Of a stretch of 64,000 nucleotides of DNA, positions 37,065-50,030 are shown one piece after another. Position numbers and translations under genes: made by a program. The notes beneath the pieces were generated by a model, which had not been told where the DNA came from, ran no database searches, and saw nothing but the letters and a program-made list of their open reading frames with translations. Each line of letters starts with the position of its first letter. Position 1 is the stretch's first letter. Source of the stretch: Zea mays (taxonomy: Eukaryota; Streptophyta; Magnoliopsida; Poales; Poaceae); assembly GCF_902167145.1 (NCBI RefSeq), contig NC_050104.1, forward strand, positions 496,001 to 560,000, in the 5' to 3' direction.

Positions 37065-37275
37065 AGGATTAAGTTCGACGGTGTCCATGTGCCCGACGAA
37101 CTTAACTTAAGAACGTGGGTACCCACATTCCTAACTCATTAAATTCAACGGTTTTAGCCAGGGCCCACGAACTTAACTTAAGAACGTCGGTACCCACGTT
37201 CTTAACATAACCCATGAACTTAACTCAAGTAAGAACGTCGGTACCCACGTTCTTAATTTTACCCACGAACATTTA
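37065..37275. repeat. Right subterminal repeat region of the CACTA element
   Basis: AAGTTCGACGG-like motifs (37071) and three copies of AAGAACGTSGGTACCCACRT (near 37109, 37180 and 37231; S is G or C) recur. These match the motifs at the left end. The dyads around GGTACC can form hairpins. Confidence 0.8.
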
Positions 37276-37291
37276 TCAGTTTCTTGTAGTG
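37276..37291. repeat. Right terminal inverted repeat of the CACTA element
   Basis: The sequence reads TCAGTTTCTTGTAGTG, complementary to the left terminus except at two positions. It is followed by the CTC target duplication at 37292-37294. Confidence 0.9.
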
Positions 37292-40200
37292 CTCACCCCA
37301 CATGTGTTTCCTTGCCATAGACCACATTCTTGGATTTCTGGTGGTGACCATTTCTTGGTCAAAAATCCGTAGGTGTTAGCCTTCGGTATTATCGAAAATG
37401 GTCGTTCATGGCTATTTTCGACAAAAATGGGGGTTGTGTGGCCATTGATCATCGACCAAAGGCTCATACACCTCACCCCACATATGTTTCCTTGCCATAG
37501 ACCACTTTCTTGGATTTCTAGTGGAGACCATTTGTTGGTCAAAAATCCGTAGGTGTGAGCTTTCGGTATTATTGAAAATGATCGTTCATGGCTATTTTCA
37601 TCAAAAATGGGGGTTGTGTGGCCATTCATCATCGACCAGAGGCTCGTACACCTCACCCCACATATGTTTCCTTGCCATAGAGCACACTCTTGGATTTCTG
37701 GTGGAGACCATTTCTTGGTCAAAAATTCGTACGTGTTAGCCTTCGGTATTATTGAAAATGGTCGTTCATGGCTATTTTCGACAAAATGGGGGTTGTGTGG
37801 CCATTGATCATCGACCAGAGGCTCGTACACCTCACCCACATATGTTTCCTTGCCGTAGATCACATTCTTGGATTTCTGGTGGAGACCATTTCTTGGTCAA
37901 AAATCCGTACGTGTTAGCCTTCGGTATTATTGAAAATGGTCGTTCATGGCTATTTTTGACAAAATAGAGGTTCTGTGGCCATTGATCATCGACCAGAGGC
38001 TCATACACCTCACCCCACATATTTTTCCTTGACATAGATCACATTTTTGGATTTCTGGTGGTGACCATTTCTTGGGCAAAAATCCAAATGTGTTAGCCTT
38101 CGGTATTATTGAAAATGGTCATTCATGGCTATTTTCGACAAAAATGGGGGTTGTGTGGCCATTTATCTTGAACCAGAGGCTCATACACCTCACTACACAT
38201 ATGTTTTCTTGCCATAGATCACATTCTTGGATCTATGGTGGAGACAAGTTCTTGGTCAAAAATCCATAGGTGTTAGCCTTCAGTGTCATTGAAAATAGTC
38301 GTTCATGGCAATTTTCGACAAAAATGGGGCTTGTGTGGCCATTGATAATCGACCAGGGGCTCGTACACCTCACCCCACATATGTTTCCTTGCCATAGATC
38401 ACATTCTTGGATTTCTGGTGGAGACCATTTCTTGGTCAAAAATCCGTAGATGTTAGCCTTCGGTATTATTGAAAATGGTCGTTCATGGCTATTTTCGACA
38501 AAAATGGGGGTTGTGTGGCCATTTATCATCGACCAGAGGCTCGTACACCTCACCCCACATATGTTTAATTGCCATAGATCACAATCTTGGATTTCTCGTG
38601 GAGACCATTTCTTTGTCAAAAATCCGTACGTGTTAGCCTTCGGTATTATTGAAAATGGTCGTTCATGTCTGTTTTTGACAAAAATGGGGGTTGTGTGGCC
38701 ATTGATCATCGACCAGAGGCTCGTACACCTCACCCCAAATATGTTTCCTTGCCATAGATCATATTCTTGGATTTCTGGTGGAGACGATTTCTTGGTCAAA
38801 ACTCCGTAGGTGTTAGCCTTCGGAATTATTGAAAATGGTCGTTCATGGCTATTTTCGACAAAAATGGGGGTTGTGTGGCCATTGATCATCGATCAGAGGC
38901 TCGTACACCTCACCCCACATATGTTTCCTTGCCATAGATCACATTCTTGGATTTCTGGTGGAGACCATTTCATGGTCAAAAACCTGTAGGTGTTAGCCTT
39001 CGGTATTATTGTAAATGGTCGTTCATGGCTATTTTCAACAAAAATGGGGGTTGTGTGGCCATTGATCATCGACCAGAGGCTCATACACCTCACCCCACAT
39101 ATGTTTCCTTGCCATAGATCACATTCTTGGATTTCTGGTGGAGACCATTTCTTGGTAAAAAATCTGTACGTGTTAGCCTTCGGTATTATTGAAAATGGTC
39201 ATTCATGGCTATTTTTGACACAAATGGGGGTTGTGTGGCCATTGATCTTCGACCAGAGGCTCATACACCTCACTACACATATGTTTCCTTGCCATAGATC
39301 ACATTCTTGGATTTATTGTGGAGACCATTTCTTGGTCAAAAATCCATAGGTGTTAGCCTTCAGTGTCATTGAAAATGGTTGTTCATGGCTATTTTCGACA
39401 AAAATGGGGGTTGTGTGGCCATTGATCATCGACCAGAGGCTCGTACACTTCACCCCACAAATGTTTTCTTGCCATAGATCACAATGTTGAATTTCTCGTG
39501 GAGAACATTTGTTGGTCAAAAATTCGTAGGTGTTAGCCTTCAGTGTCATTGAAAATGGTCATTCATGGCTATTTTCGACAAAAATGGGGGTTGTGTCGCC
39601 ATTGATCATCGACCAGAGGCTCGTACACCTCACCCCACATAAGTTTCCTTGCCATAGATCACATTCTTGGATTTCTGGTGGAGAGCATTTCTTGGTCAAA
39701 AATCCATAGGTGTTAGCCTTCGGTATTATTGATAATGGTCGTAATGGCTATTTTCGACAAAAATGGGGGTTGTGTGGCAATTGATCATCGACCAAAGGCT
39801 CATACACCTCACCCCACATATGTTTCCTTGCCATAGACCACATTCTTGGATTTCTGGTGGAGACCATTTCTTGGTCAAAAATCCATAGGTGTTAGCCTTC
39901 AGTGTCATTGAAAATGGTCGTTCATGGCTATTTTCGACCAAAATGGGGGTTGTGTGGCCATTGATCATCGACCAGAGGCTCGTACACTTCACCCCACATA
40001 TGTTTTCTTGCTATAGATCACATTCTTGGATTTTTGGTGGAGACCATTTCTTGGTCAAAAATCTGTTGGTGTTAGCCTTCGGTATTATTGAAAATGGTCG
40101 TTCATGGCTATTTTCGATTAAAATGGGGGTTGTGTGGCCATTTATCATCGACCAGAGGCTCGTACACCTCACCCCACATATGTTTACTTGCCATAGATCA

Positions 40201-43200
40201 CATTCTTGGATTTCTGGTGGAGACCATTTCTTGGTTAAAAATCCGTACGTGTTAGCCTTCGGTATTATTGAAAATGGTCATTTATGGCTATTTTCGACAA
40301 AAAATGGAGTTGTGTGGCCATTGATTATCGACCAGAGGCTCGTACACCTCACCCCACATATGTTTCCTTGCCATAGATCACATTCTTGGATTTCTAGTGG
40401 TGACCATTTCTTGGTCAAAAATCCGTAGGTGTTAGCCTTCGGTATTATTGAAAATGGTCGTTCATAGCTATTTTCGACAAAAATGGGGGTTGTGTGGCCA
40501 TTGATCATCGACCAAAGGCTCATACACCTCACCCCACATATGTTTCCTTGTCATAGACCACATTCTTGGATTTCTGGTGGAGACCATTTGTTGGTCAAAA
40601 ATCCGTTGTGTTAGCCTTCGGTATTATTGAAAATGGTCGTTCATGGCTATTTTCGACAAAATAGAGGTTCTGTGGCCATTGATCATCGACCAGAGGCTCA
40701 TACACCTCACCCACATATGTTTCCTTGCCGTAGATCACATTCTTGGATTTCTGGTGGAGACCATTTCTTGGGCAAAAATCCGAATGTGTTAGCCTTCGGT
40801 ATTTTCAACAAAAATGGGGGTTGTGTGTCCATTTATCTTCAACCAGAGGCTCATACACCTCACTACACATATGTTTTCTTGCCATACATCACATTCTTGG
40901 ATCTATGGTGAAGACCAGTTCTTGGTCAAAAATCCATAGGTGTTAGCCTTCAGTGTCATTGAAAATAGTCGTTCATGGCTATTTTCGACAATAATGGGGG
41001 TTGTGTGGCCATTGATAATCGACCAGAGGCTCATACACCTTAACCCACATATGTTTCCTTGCCATAGATCACATTCTTAGATTTCTGGTGGAGACCATTT
41101 CTTGGTCAAAAATCCGTAGGTGTTAGCCTTCGGTATCATTGAAAATGGTCGTTCATGGCTGTTTTGGACAAAAATGGGGGTTGTGTGGCCATTGATCATC
41201 GACCAGAGGCTCGTACACCTCACCCCACATATGTTTTATTGCCATAGATCAAAATCTTGGATTTCTCGTGGAGACCATTTCTTGGTCAAAAATCCGTACG
41301 TGTTAGCCTTCGGTATTATTGAAAAAGGTCGTTCATGGCTATTTTCGACAAAAATGGGGGTTGTGTGGCCATTGATCATCGACAAGAGGCTCGTACACCT
41401 CACCCAACATATAATCCCTTGCCATAGATCATATTCTTGGATTTCTGGAGGAGACGATTTCTTGGTCAAAAATCCGTAGGTGTTAGCCTTCGGTATTATT
41501 GAAAATGGTCGTTCATGGCTATTTTCGACAAAAATGGGGGTTGTGTGGCCATTGATCATCGACCAGATGCTCGTACACCTCACCCCACATATGTTTCCTT
41601 GCCATAGATCACATTCTTGGATTTATGGTGGAGAACATTTCTTGGTCAAAAATCTGTAGGTGTTAGCCATCGGTATTATTGAAAATGGTCGTTCATGGCT
41701 ATTTTGATAAAAAATGGGTGTTGTATAGCCATTTATCATCGACCAGAGGCTCGTACACCTCACCCCACATATGTTTCCTTGCCATAGATCACATTCTTGG
41801 ATTTCTGGTGGAGACCATTTCTTGGGCAAAAATCCGAATGTGTTAGCCTTCGGTATTTTTGAAAATGGTCATTCATGGCTATTTTCGATAAAAATGGGGG
41901 TTGTTTCGCCATTGATCTTCGACCAGAGGCTCATACACCTCACTACAGATATGTTTCCTTCCCATATATCATATTCTTGGATTTATGGTGGAGACCATTT
42001 CTTGGTCAAAAATCCATAGGTGTTAGCTTTCAGTGTCCTTGAAAATGGTCGTTCATGGCTATTTTCGACAAAATAGAGGTTCTGTGGCCATTGATCATCG
42101 ACCAGAGGCTCATACACCTCACCCCACATATGTTTCCTTGCCATAGATCACATTCTTGGATTTCTGGTGGAGACCATTTCTTGGTCAAAAATCCGTAGGT
42201 GTTAGCCTTCGGTATTATTGAAAATGGTCATTCATGGCTATTTTCGACAAAAATGGGGGTTGTGTGGCCATTTATCTTCAACAAGAGGCTCATACACCTC
42301 ACTACACATATGTTTTCTTGCCATATATCACATTCTTTGATCTATGGTGGAGACCAGTTCTTGGTCAAAAATACGTAGGTGTTAGCCTTCAGTGTCATTG
42401 AAAATGGTCGTTCATTGCTATTTTCGACAAAAATGGGGGTTGTGTGGCCATTGATAATCGACCAGAGGCTCGTACACCTCACCCCACAAATGTTTCCTTG
42501 CCATAGATCACATTCTTGGATTTCTAGTGGAGACCATTTCTTGGTCAAAAATCCGTATGTGTTAGCCTTCGGTATTATTGGAAATGGTCGTTCATGGCTA
42601 TTTTCGACAAAAATGGGGGTTGTGTGGCCATTTATCTTCGACCAGAGGCTCGTACACCTCACCCCACATATGTTTCATTACCATAGATCACAATCTTGGA
42701 TTTCTCGTGGTGACCATTTCTTGGTCAAAAATCCGTACGTGTTAGCCTTCTGTATTATTGAAAATGGTCGTTCATGGCTAGTTTCGACAAAAATGGGGGT
42801 TGTGTGGCCATTGATCATCGACTAGAGGCTCGTACACCTCACCCCACATATGTTTCCTTGCCATAGATAATATTCTTGGATTTCTGGTGGAGACGATTTC
42901 TTGGTCAAAAATCCATAGGTGTTAGCCTTCTGTATTATTGAAAATGGTCTTTCATGGCTATATTCGACAAAAATGGGGGTTGTGTGGCCATTGATCATCG
43001 ACCAGATGCTCGTACACCTCACCCCACATATGTTTCCTTGCCATAGATCACATTCTTGGATTTATGGTGGAGACCATTTCTTGGTCAAAAATCTGTAGGT
43101 GTTAGCCATCGGTATTATTGAAAATGGTCGTTCATGGCTATTTTCGACAAAAATGGGGGTTGTGTGGCCATTGATCATCGACCAGAGGCTCACACACCTC

Positions 43201-43314
43201 ACCCACATATGTTTCCTTGCCATAGATCACATTCTTGGATTTCTGGTGGAGACCATTTCTTTGTCAAAAATCCGTAGGTGTTACCCTCTAGTATTATTGA
43301 AAATGGTCGTTCAT
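37292..43314 (-). repeat. Knob180 satellite array, segment A3 (marker on minus strand)
   Basis: About 33 monomers that continue A2 after the CACTA element in the same phase. Sequence from 37292 resembles A1 from 3585 in order of variants, for example the Asn/Phe-type monomer at 37600 against 3890. A landmark (CATTTGTTGGTCAAAAATTC then TTGTGTCGCC) recurs at 39508, pointing to a further duplication of about 2.5 kb inside this segment. A deletion through short TATT homology lies near 40798-40806. The segment ends where A joins B at about 43314. Confidence 0.95.
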
Positions 43315-46300
43315 TTTTGACCAAGAAATGGTCTCCACCAGAAATCCAAGAATGTGATCTATGGCAAGGAAACATTTGTGGGGTGAGGTGTACGAGCCTC
43401 TGGTCCATTATCAATGGCCACACAACCCCCATTTTTGTCGAAAATAGCCATGAACGACTATTTTCAATGACACTGAAGGCTAACACCTACGGATTTTTGA
43501 CCAAGAACTGGTCTCCACCATAGATCCAAAAATGTGATATATGGCAAGAAAACATATGTGTAGTGAGGTGTATGAGGCTCTGGTTGAAGATAAATGGCCA
43601 CACAACCCCCATTTTTGTTCGAAAATAGCCATGAACGACCACGACCATTTTCAATAATACCGAAGGCTAACACCTACGGATTTTTGAGCAAGAAATGGTC
43701 TCCACCAGAAATCCAAGAATGTGATGTATGGCAAGGAAACATATGTGGGGTGAGGTGTATGAGCCTCTGGTCGATGATCAATGGCTACAGAACCTCTATT
43801 TTGTCAAAAATAGCCATGAACGACCATTTTCAATGACACTGAAGGCTAACACCTATGGATTTTTAACCAAGAATTGGTCTCCACCATAAATCCAAGAATG
43901 TGATATATGGCAAGGAAACATATGTGTAGTGAGGTGTATGAGCCTCTAGTCGAAGATCAATGGAGAAACAACCCCCATTTTTATCGAAAATAGCCATGAA
44001 TGACCATTTTCAAAAATACCGAAGGCTAACACATTCGGATTTTTGCCCAAGAAATGGTCTCCACCAGAAATCCAAGAATGTGATCTATGGCAAGGAAACA
44101 TGTGTGGGGTGAGGTGTACGAGCCTCTAGTCGATGATCAATGGCCACACAACCCCCATTTTGTCGAAAATAGCCATGAACGACCATTTTCAATAATACCG
44201 AAGGCTAACAAGTACGAATTTTTGACCAAGAAATGGTCTCCAACAGAAATCCAAGAATGTGATCTATGGCAAGAAACATATGTGGGGTGAGGTGTACGAG
44301 CCTCTGGTCGATGATAAATGGCCATACAACCCCCATTTTTTATCAAAATAGCCATGAACGACCATGTTCAATAATACCAGAGGCTAACACCTACAGATTT
44401 TTGACCAAGAAATGGTCTCCACCAGAAATCCAAGAATGTGATCTATGGCAAGGAAACATATGTGGGGTGAGGTGTATGAGCCTCTGGTCGATGATCAATG
44501 GCCACACAACCCCCATTTTTATCGAAAATAGCCATGAACGACCATTTACAATAATATCGAAGGCTAACACCTACGGATTTTTGACCAAGAAATGGTCTCC
44601 ACCAGAAATCCAAGAATTTGATCTATGGCAAGGAAACATATGTGGGGTGAGGTGTACGAGCCTCTGGTCGATGATCAATGGCCACAGAACCCCCATTTTT
44701 GTCGAAAATAGCCATGAACGACCATTTTCAATAATACCGAAGGCTAACACCTACGGATTTTTGACCAAGAAATCGTCTCCACCAGAAATCCAAGAATATG
44801 ATCTATGGCAAGGAATTATATGTCGGGTGAGGTGTACGAGCCTCTGGTCGATGATCAATGGCCACACAACCCCCATTTTTGTCGAAAATAGCCATGAACG
44901 ACCATTTTCAATAATACGGAAGGCTAACACGTTCGGATTTTTGACCAAGAAATGGTCTCCACGAGAAATCCAAGATTTTGATCTATGGCAATAAAACATA
45001 TGTGGGGTGAGGTGTACGAGCCTCTAGTCGATGATCAATGGCCACACAACCCCCATTTTTGTCGAAAATAGCCATGAACGACCATTTTCAATAATACCGA
45101 AGGCTAACACCTACGGATTTTTGACCAAGAAATGGTCTCCACCAGAAATCCAAAATGTGATCTATGGCAAGGAAACATATGTGGGGTGAGGTGTATGAGC
45201 CTCTTGTCGATTATCAATGGCCACACAACCCCCATTATTGTCGAAAATAGCCATGAACGACTATTTTCAATGACACTGAAGGCTAACACCTATGGATTTT
45301 TGACCAAGAACTGGTCTCCACCATAGATCCAAGAATGTGATCTATGGCAAGAAAACATATGTGTAGTGAGGTGTACGAGCCCCTGGTTGAAGATAAATGG
45401 CCACACAACCCCCATTTTTGTCGAAAATAGCCATGAATAACCATTTTCAATAATACCGAAAGCTAACACATTCGGATTTTTGCCCAAGAAATGGTCTCCA
45501 CCAGAAATCCAAGAATGTGATCTATGGCAAGGAAACATATGTGGGTGAGGTGTATGAGCCTCTGGTCGATGATCAATGGCCACAGAACCTCTATTTTGTC
45601 GAAAATTGCCATGAACGACCATTTTTAATAATACCGAAGGCTAACACGTACGGATTTTTGACCAAGAAATGGTCTCCACCAGAAATCCAAGAATGTGATC
45701 TACGGCAAGGAAACATATGTGGGTGAGGTGTACGAGCCTCTAGTCGATGATCAATGGCCACACAACCCCCATTTTGTCGAAAATAGCCATGAACGACCAC
45801 GACCATTTTCAATAATACCGAAGGCTAACACTACGAATTTTTGACCAAGAAATGGTCTCCACTAGAAATCCAAGAATGTGATCTATGGCAAGGAAACATA
45901 TGTGGGGTGAGGTGTACGAGCCTCTGGTTGATGATAAATGGCCACACAACCCCCATTTTTGATGAAAATAGCCATGAACGACCATTTTCAATAATACCGA
46001 AGGCTAACACCTACGGATTTTTGACCAAGAAATGGTCTCCACAATAAATCCAAGAATGTGATCTATGGCAAGGAAACATATGTGTAGTGAGGTGTATGAG
46101 CCTTTGGTCGAATATCAATGGCCACACAACCCCCATTTTTGTCGAAAATAGCCATGAACGACCATTTTCAATAGTACCGAAGGCTAAAACATTCAGATTT
46201 TTGACCAAGAAATGGTCTCCACCAGAAATCAAAGAATGTGATCTATGGCAAGGAAACATATGTGGGGTGAGGTTTACGAGCCTCTGGTCGATGATCAATG

Positions 46301-47270
46301 GCCACACAACCCCCATTTTTGTCGAAAATAGCCATGAATGACCATTTTCAATAATACTAAAGGCTAACACGTACAGATTTTTTACCAATAAATGGTCTCC
46401 ACCGAAATTCCAAGAATGTGATCTATGGCAAGGAAACATATGTGGGGTGAGGTGTACGAGCCTCTGGTTGATGATAAATGGCCACACAACCCCCATTTTT
46501 GATGAAAATAGCCCTGAACGACCATTTTCAATAATACCGAAGGCTAACACCTACGGATTTTTGACCAACAAATGGTCTCCACCAGAAATCCAAGAATGTG
46601 GTCTATGGCAAGGAAACATATGTGGGGTGAGGTGTATGAGCCTTTGGTCGATGATCAATTGCCACACAACCCCCATTTTTGTCGAAAATAGCCATGAACG
46701 ACCATTTTCAATAATACCAAAGGCTAACACCTACGGATTTTTGACCAAGAAATGGTCACCACCAGAAATCCAAGAATGTGATCTATGGCAAGGAAACATA
46801 TGTGGGGTGAGGTTTACGAGCCTCTGGTCGATGATAAATGGCCACACAACCCCCATTTTTGTTGAAAATAGCCATGAATGACCATTTTCAATAATACCGA
46901 AGGCTAACACGTACGGATTTTTGACCAAGAAATGGTCTCCACCAGAAATCCAAGAATGTGATCTATGGCAAGGAAACATATGTGGGGTGAGGTGTATGAG
47001 CCTCTGGTCGATGATAAATGGCCACACAACCCCCATTTTAGTCGAAAATAGCCATGAACGACCATTTTCAATAATACCGAAGGCTAACACCAACGGATTT
47101 TTGAACATGAAATGGTCTCCACCAGAAATCCTAGAATGTGATCTCTGGCAAGAAAACATATGTGGGGTGAAGTGTACGAGCCTCTGGTCGATGATCAATG
47201 GCCACACAAACCCCATTTTTGTCGAAAATAGCCATGAACGACCATTTTCAATGACACTGAAGGCTAACAC

Positions 47271-48170
47271 CTACGGATTTTTGACCAAGAAATGGTCTCC
47301 ACAATAAATCCAAGAATGTGATCTATGGCAAGGAAACATATGTGTAGTGAGGTGTATGAGCCTTTGGTCATATATCAATGGCCACACAACCCCCATTTTT
47401 GTCGAAAATAGCCATGAACGACCATTTTCAATAGTACCGAAGGCTAAAACATTCAGATTTTTGACCAAGAAATGGTCTCCACCAGAAATCAAAGAATGTG
47501 ATCTATGGCAAGGAAACATATGTGGGGTGAGGTTTACGAGCCTCTGGTCGATGATCAATGGCCACACAACCCCCATTTTTGTCGAAAATAGCCATGAATG
47601 ACCATTTTCAATAATACTGAAGGCTAACACGTACAGATTTTTAACCAATAAATGGTCTCCACTGGAAATCCAAGAATGTGATCTATGGCAAGGAAACATA
47701 TGTGGGGTGAGGTGTACGAGCCTCTGGTCGATGATCATTGGCCACACAACCCCCATTTTTGTCGAAAATAGCCATGAATGACCATATTCAATAATACCGA
47801 AGGCTAACACGTACGGATTTTTGACCAAGAAATGGTCTCCACCAGAAATCCAAGAATGTGATCTATGGCAAGGAAACATATGTGGGGTGAATTGCACGAG
47901 CCTCTGATCGATGATCAATGGCCACACAACCCCCATTTTAGTCGAAAATAGCCATGAACGACCATTTTCAATAATACCGAAGGCTAACTCCAACAGATTT
48001 TTGACCAAGGAATGGTCTCCTCCATAAATCCAAGAATGTGATCTATGGAAAGAAAACATATGTGGGGTGAAGTGTACGAGCCTCTGGTCGATGATCAATG
48101 GCCACACAACCCCCATTTTTGTCGAAAATAGCAATGAACGACCATTTTCAATGACACTAAAGGCTAACAC
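47271..48170 (+). repeat. Example of a recurring five-monomer (900-bp) higher-order module
   Basis: Five monomers with distinct signatures occur here in a fixed order. They include ATATTCAATAATACC, GTGAATTGCACGAGCC, CCAACAGATTTTT and TAGTACCG. The same ordered set occurs at 13812-14711 and 16331-17230 in this orientation, and inverted at about 31124-31996 (27 bp shorter) and 61403-62302. Adjacent four-monomer (720-bp) modules recur likewise at 13092-13811, 15611-16330, 27167-27886, 28786-29505 and 59066-59785, the last three inverted. Confidence 0.75.
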
Positions 48171-50030
48171 CTATGGATTTCTGACCAAGAAATGGTCTCC
48201 ACCATAAATCCAAGAATGTGATCTATGGCAAGGAAACATATGTGTAGAGAGGTGTATGAGCCTCTGGTCGAAGATCAATGGCCACACAACCCCCATTTTT
48301 GTCGAAAATAGCCATGAATGACCATTTTCAAAAATACCAAAGGCTAACACATTCAGATTTTTGCCCAAGAAATGGTCACCACCAGAAATCCAAGAATGTG
48401 ATCTATGGCAAGGAAACATATGTGGGGTGAGGTGTACGAGCCTCTGGTCGATGATCAACGGCCACACAACCCCCATTTTGCCGAAAATAGCCATGAACGT
48501 CCATTTTCAATAATACCGAAGGCTAACACGTACGAGTTTTTGACCAAGAAATGGTCTCCACCAGAAATCCAAGAATGTGATCTATGGCAAGGAAACATAT
48601 GTGGGGTGAGGTTTATGAGCCTCTAGTCGATGATAAATGGCCACACAACCCCCATTTTTTATGAAAATAGCCATAAGCGACCATTTTCAATAATACTAGA
48701 GGCTAACACCTACGGATTTTTGACCAAGAAATGGCCTCCACTAGAAATCCATGAATGTGATCTATGGCAAGGAAACATATGTGGGGTGAGGTGTATGAGC
48801 CTCTGGCGATGATCAATGGCCACACAACCCCCATTTTTGTCGAAAATAGCCATGATCGACCATTTTCAATAATACCGAAGGCTAACACCTACCGATTTTT
48901 TACCAAGAAATGGTCTCCACCAGAAATCCATGAATGTGATCTACAGCAAGGAAACATATGTGGGGTGAGGCGTATGAGCCTCTGGTCGACGATCAATGGC
49001 CACACAACCCTAATTTTTGTCGAAAATAGCCATGAACGACCATTTTCAATGACACTGAAGGCTAACACCTACGGATTTTTGACCAAGAAATGGTCTCCAC
49101 CATAAATCCAAGAATGTGATCTATGGCAAGGAAACATATGTGTAGTGAGGTGTATGAGCCTCTGGTCGAAGATCAATGGCCACACAACCCCCATTTTTGT
49201 CGAAAATAGCCATGAATGACCATTTTCAAAAATACCAAAGGCTAACACATTCAGATTTTTGCCCAAGAAATGGTCTCCACCAGAAATCCAAGAATGTGAT
49301 CTATGGCAAGGAAACATATGTGGGGTGAGGTGTATGCGCCTCTAGTCGATGATAAATGGCCACACAACCCCCATTTTTTATGAAAATAGCCATGAGCGAC
49401 CATTTTCAATAATACTAGAGGCTAACACCTACGGATTTTTGACCAAAAAGGGTCTCCACCAGAAATCCAAGAATGTGACCTATGGCAAGGAAACATATGT
49501 GGGGTGAGGTGTATGAGCCTCTGGTCGATGATCAATGGCCACACAACCCCCATTTTTGTCGAAAATAGCCATGAACGACCATTTTCAATAGTTCCGAAGG
49601 CTAACACATTCGGATTTTTGACCAAGAAATTGTCTCCACCAGAAATCAAAGAATGTGATCTATGGCAAGGAAACATATGTGGGGTGAGGTGTATGCGCCT
49701 TTGGTCGATGATCAATGGCCACACAACCCCCATTTTTGTCGAAAATAGCCATGAATGGCCATTTTCAATAATACCGAAGGCTAACACGTAAGGATTTTTT
49801 ACCAAGAAATGTTCTCCACTAGATATCCAAGAATGTGATCTATGGCAAGGAAGCATATGTGGGTTGAGGTGTATGAGCCTCTGGTCGATGATAAATGGCC
49901 ACACAACCCCCATTTCAGTCGAAAATAGCCATGAACGACCATTTTCAATAATACAGAAGGCTAACACCAATAGATTTTTGACCAAGAAATGGTCTCCACC
50001 AGAAATCCAAGAATGTGATCTATGGCAAGA

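Larger units (their letters stand above)
34789..37291. mobile_element. Complete non-autonomous CACTA (En/Spm-type) transposon carrying host gene fragments, 2503 bp
   Basis: The element starts CACTACAGGAAACTGG and ends with the reverse complement of CACTACAAGAAACTGA, and is flanked by CTC duplications. Both ends carry arrays of short subterminal repeats, as expected for CACTA transposase binding. There is no transposase reading frame, so movement would need a transposase supplied in trans. The interior holds minus-strand exon-like pieces resembling plant MED33, a small SINE-like insertion and a GC-rich block of different origin. This makes it a gene-capturing CACTA. The equivalent satellite positions in other copies of the array lack it. 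Confidence 0.95.

Noticed and set aside
36601..37110. 169-codon plus-strand open frame in the CACTA element
   Set aside because: It spans GC-rich, G/R-biased sequence that looks like the reverse of a 5' leader with CT tracts. No family was recognised and its end runs into subterminal repeats.
34789..37291. CACTA element as an autonomous transposon
   Set aside because: At 2.5 kb it has no room for, and no trace of, a transposase gene.
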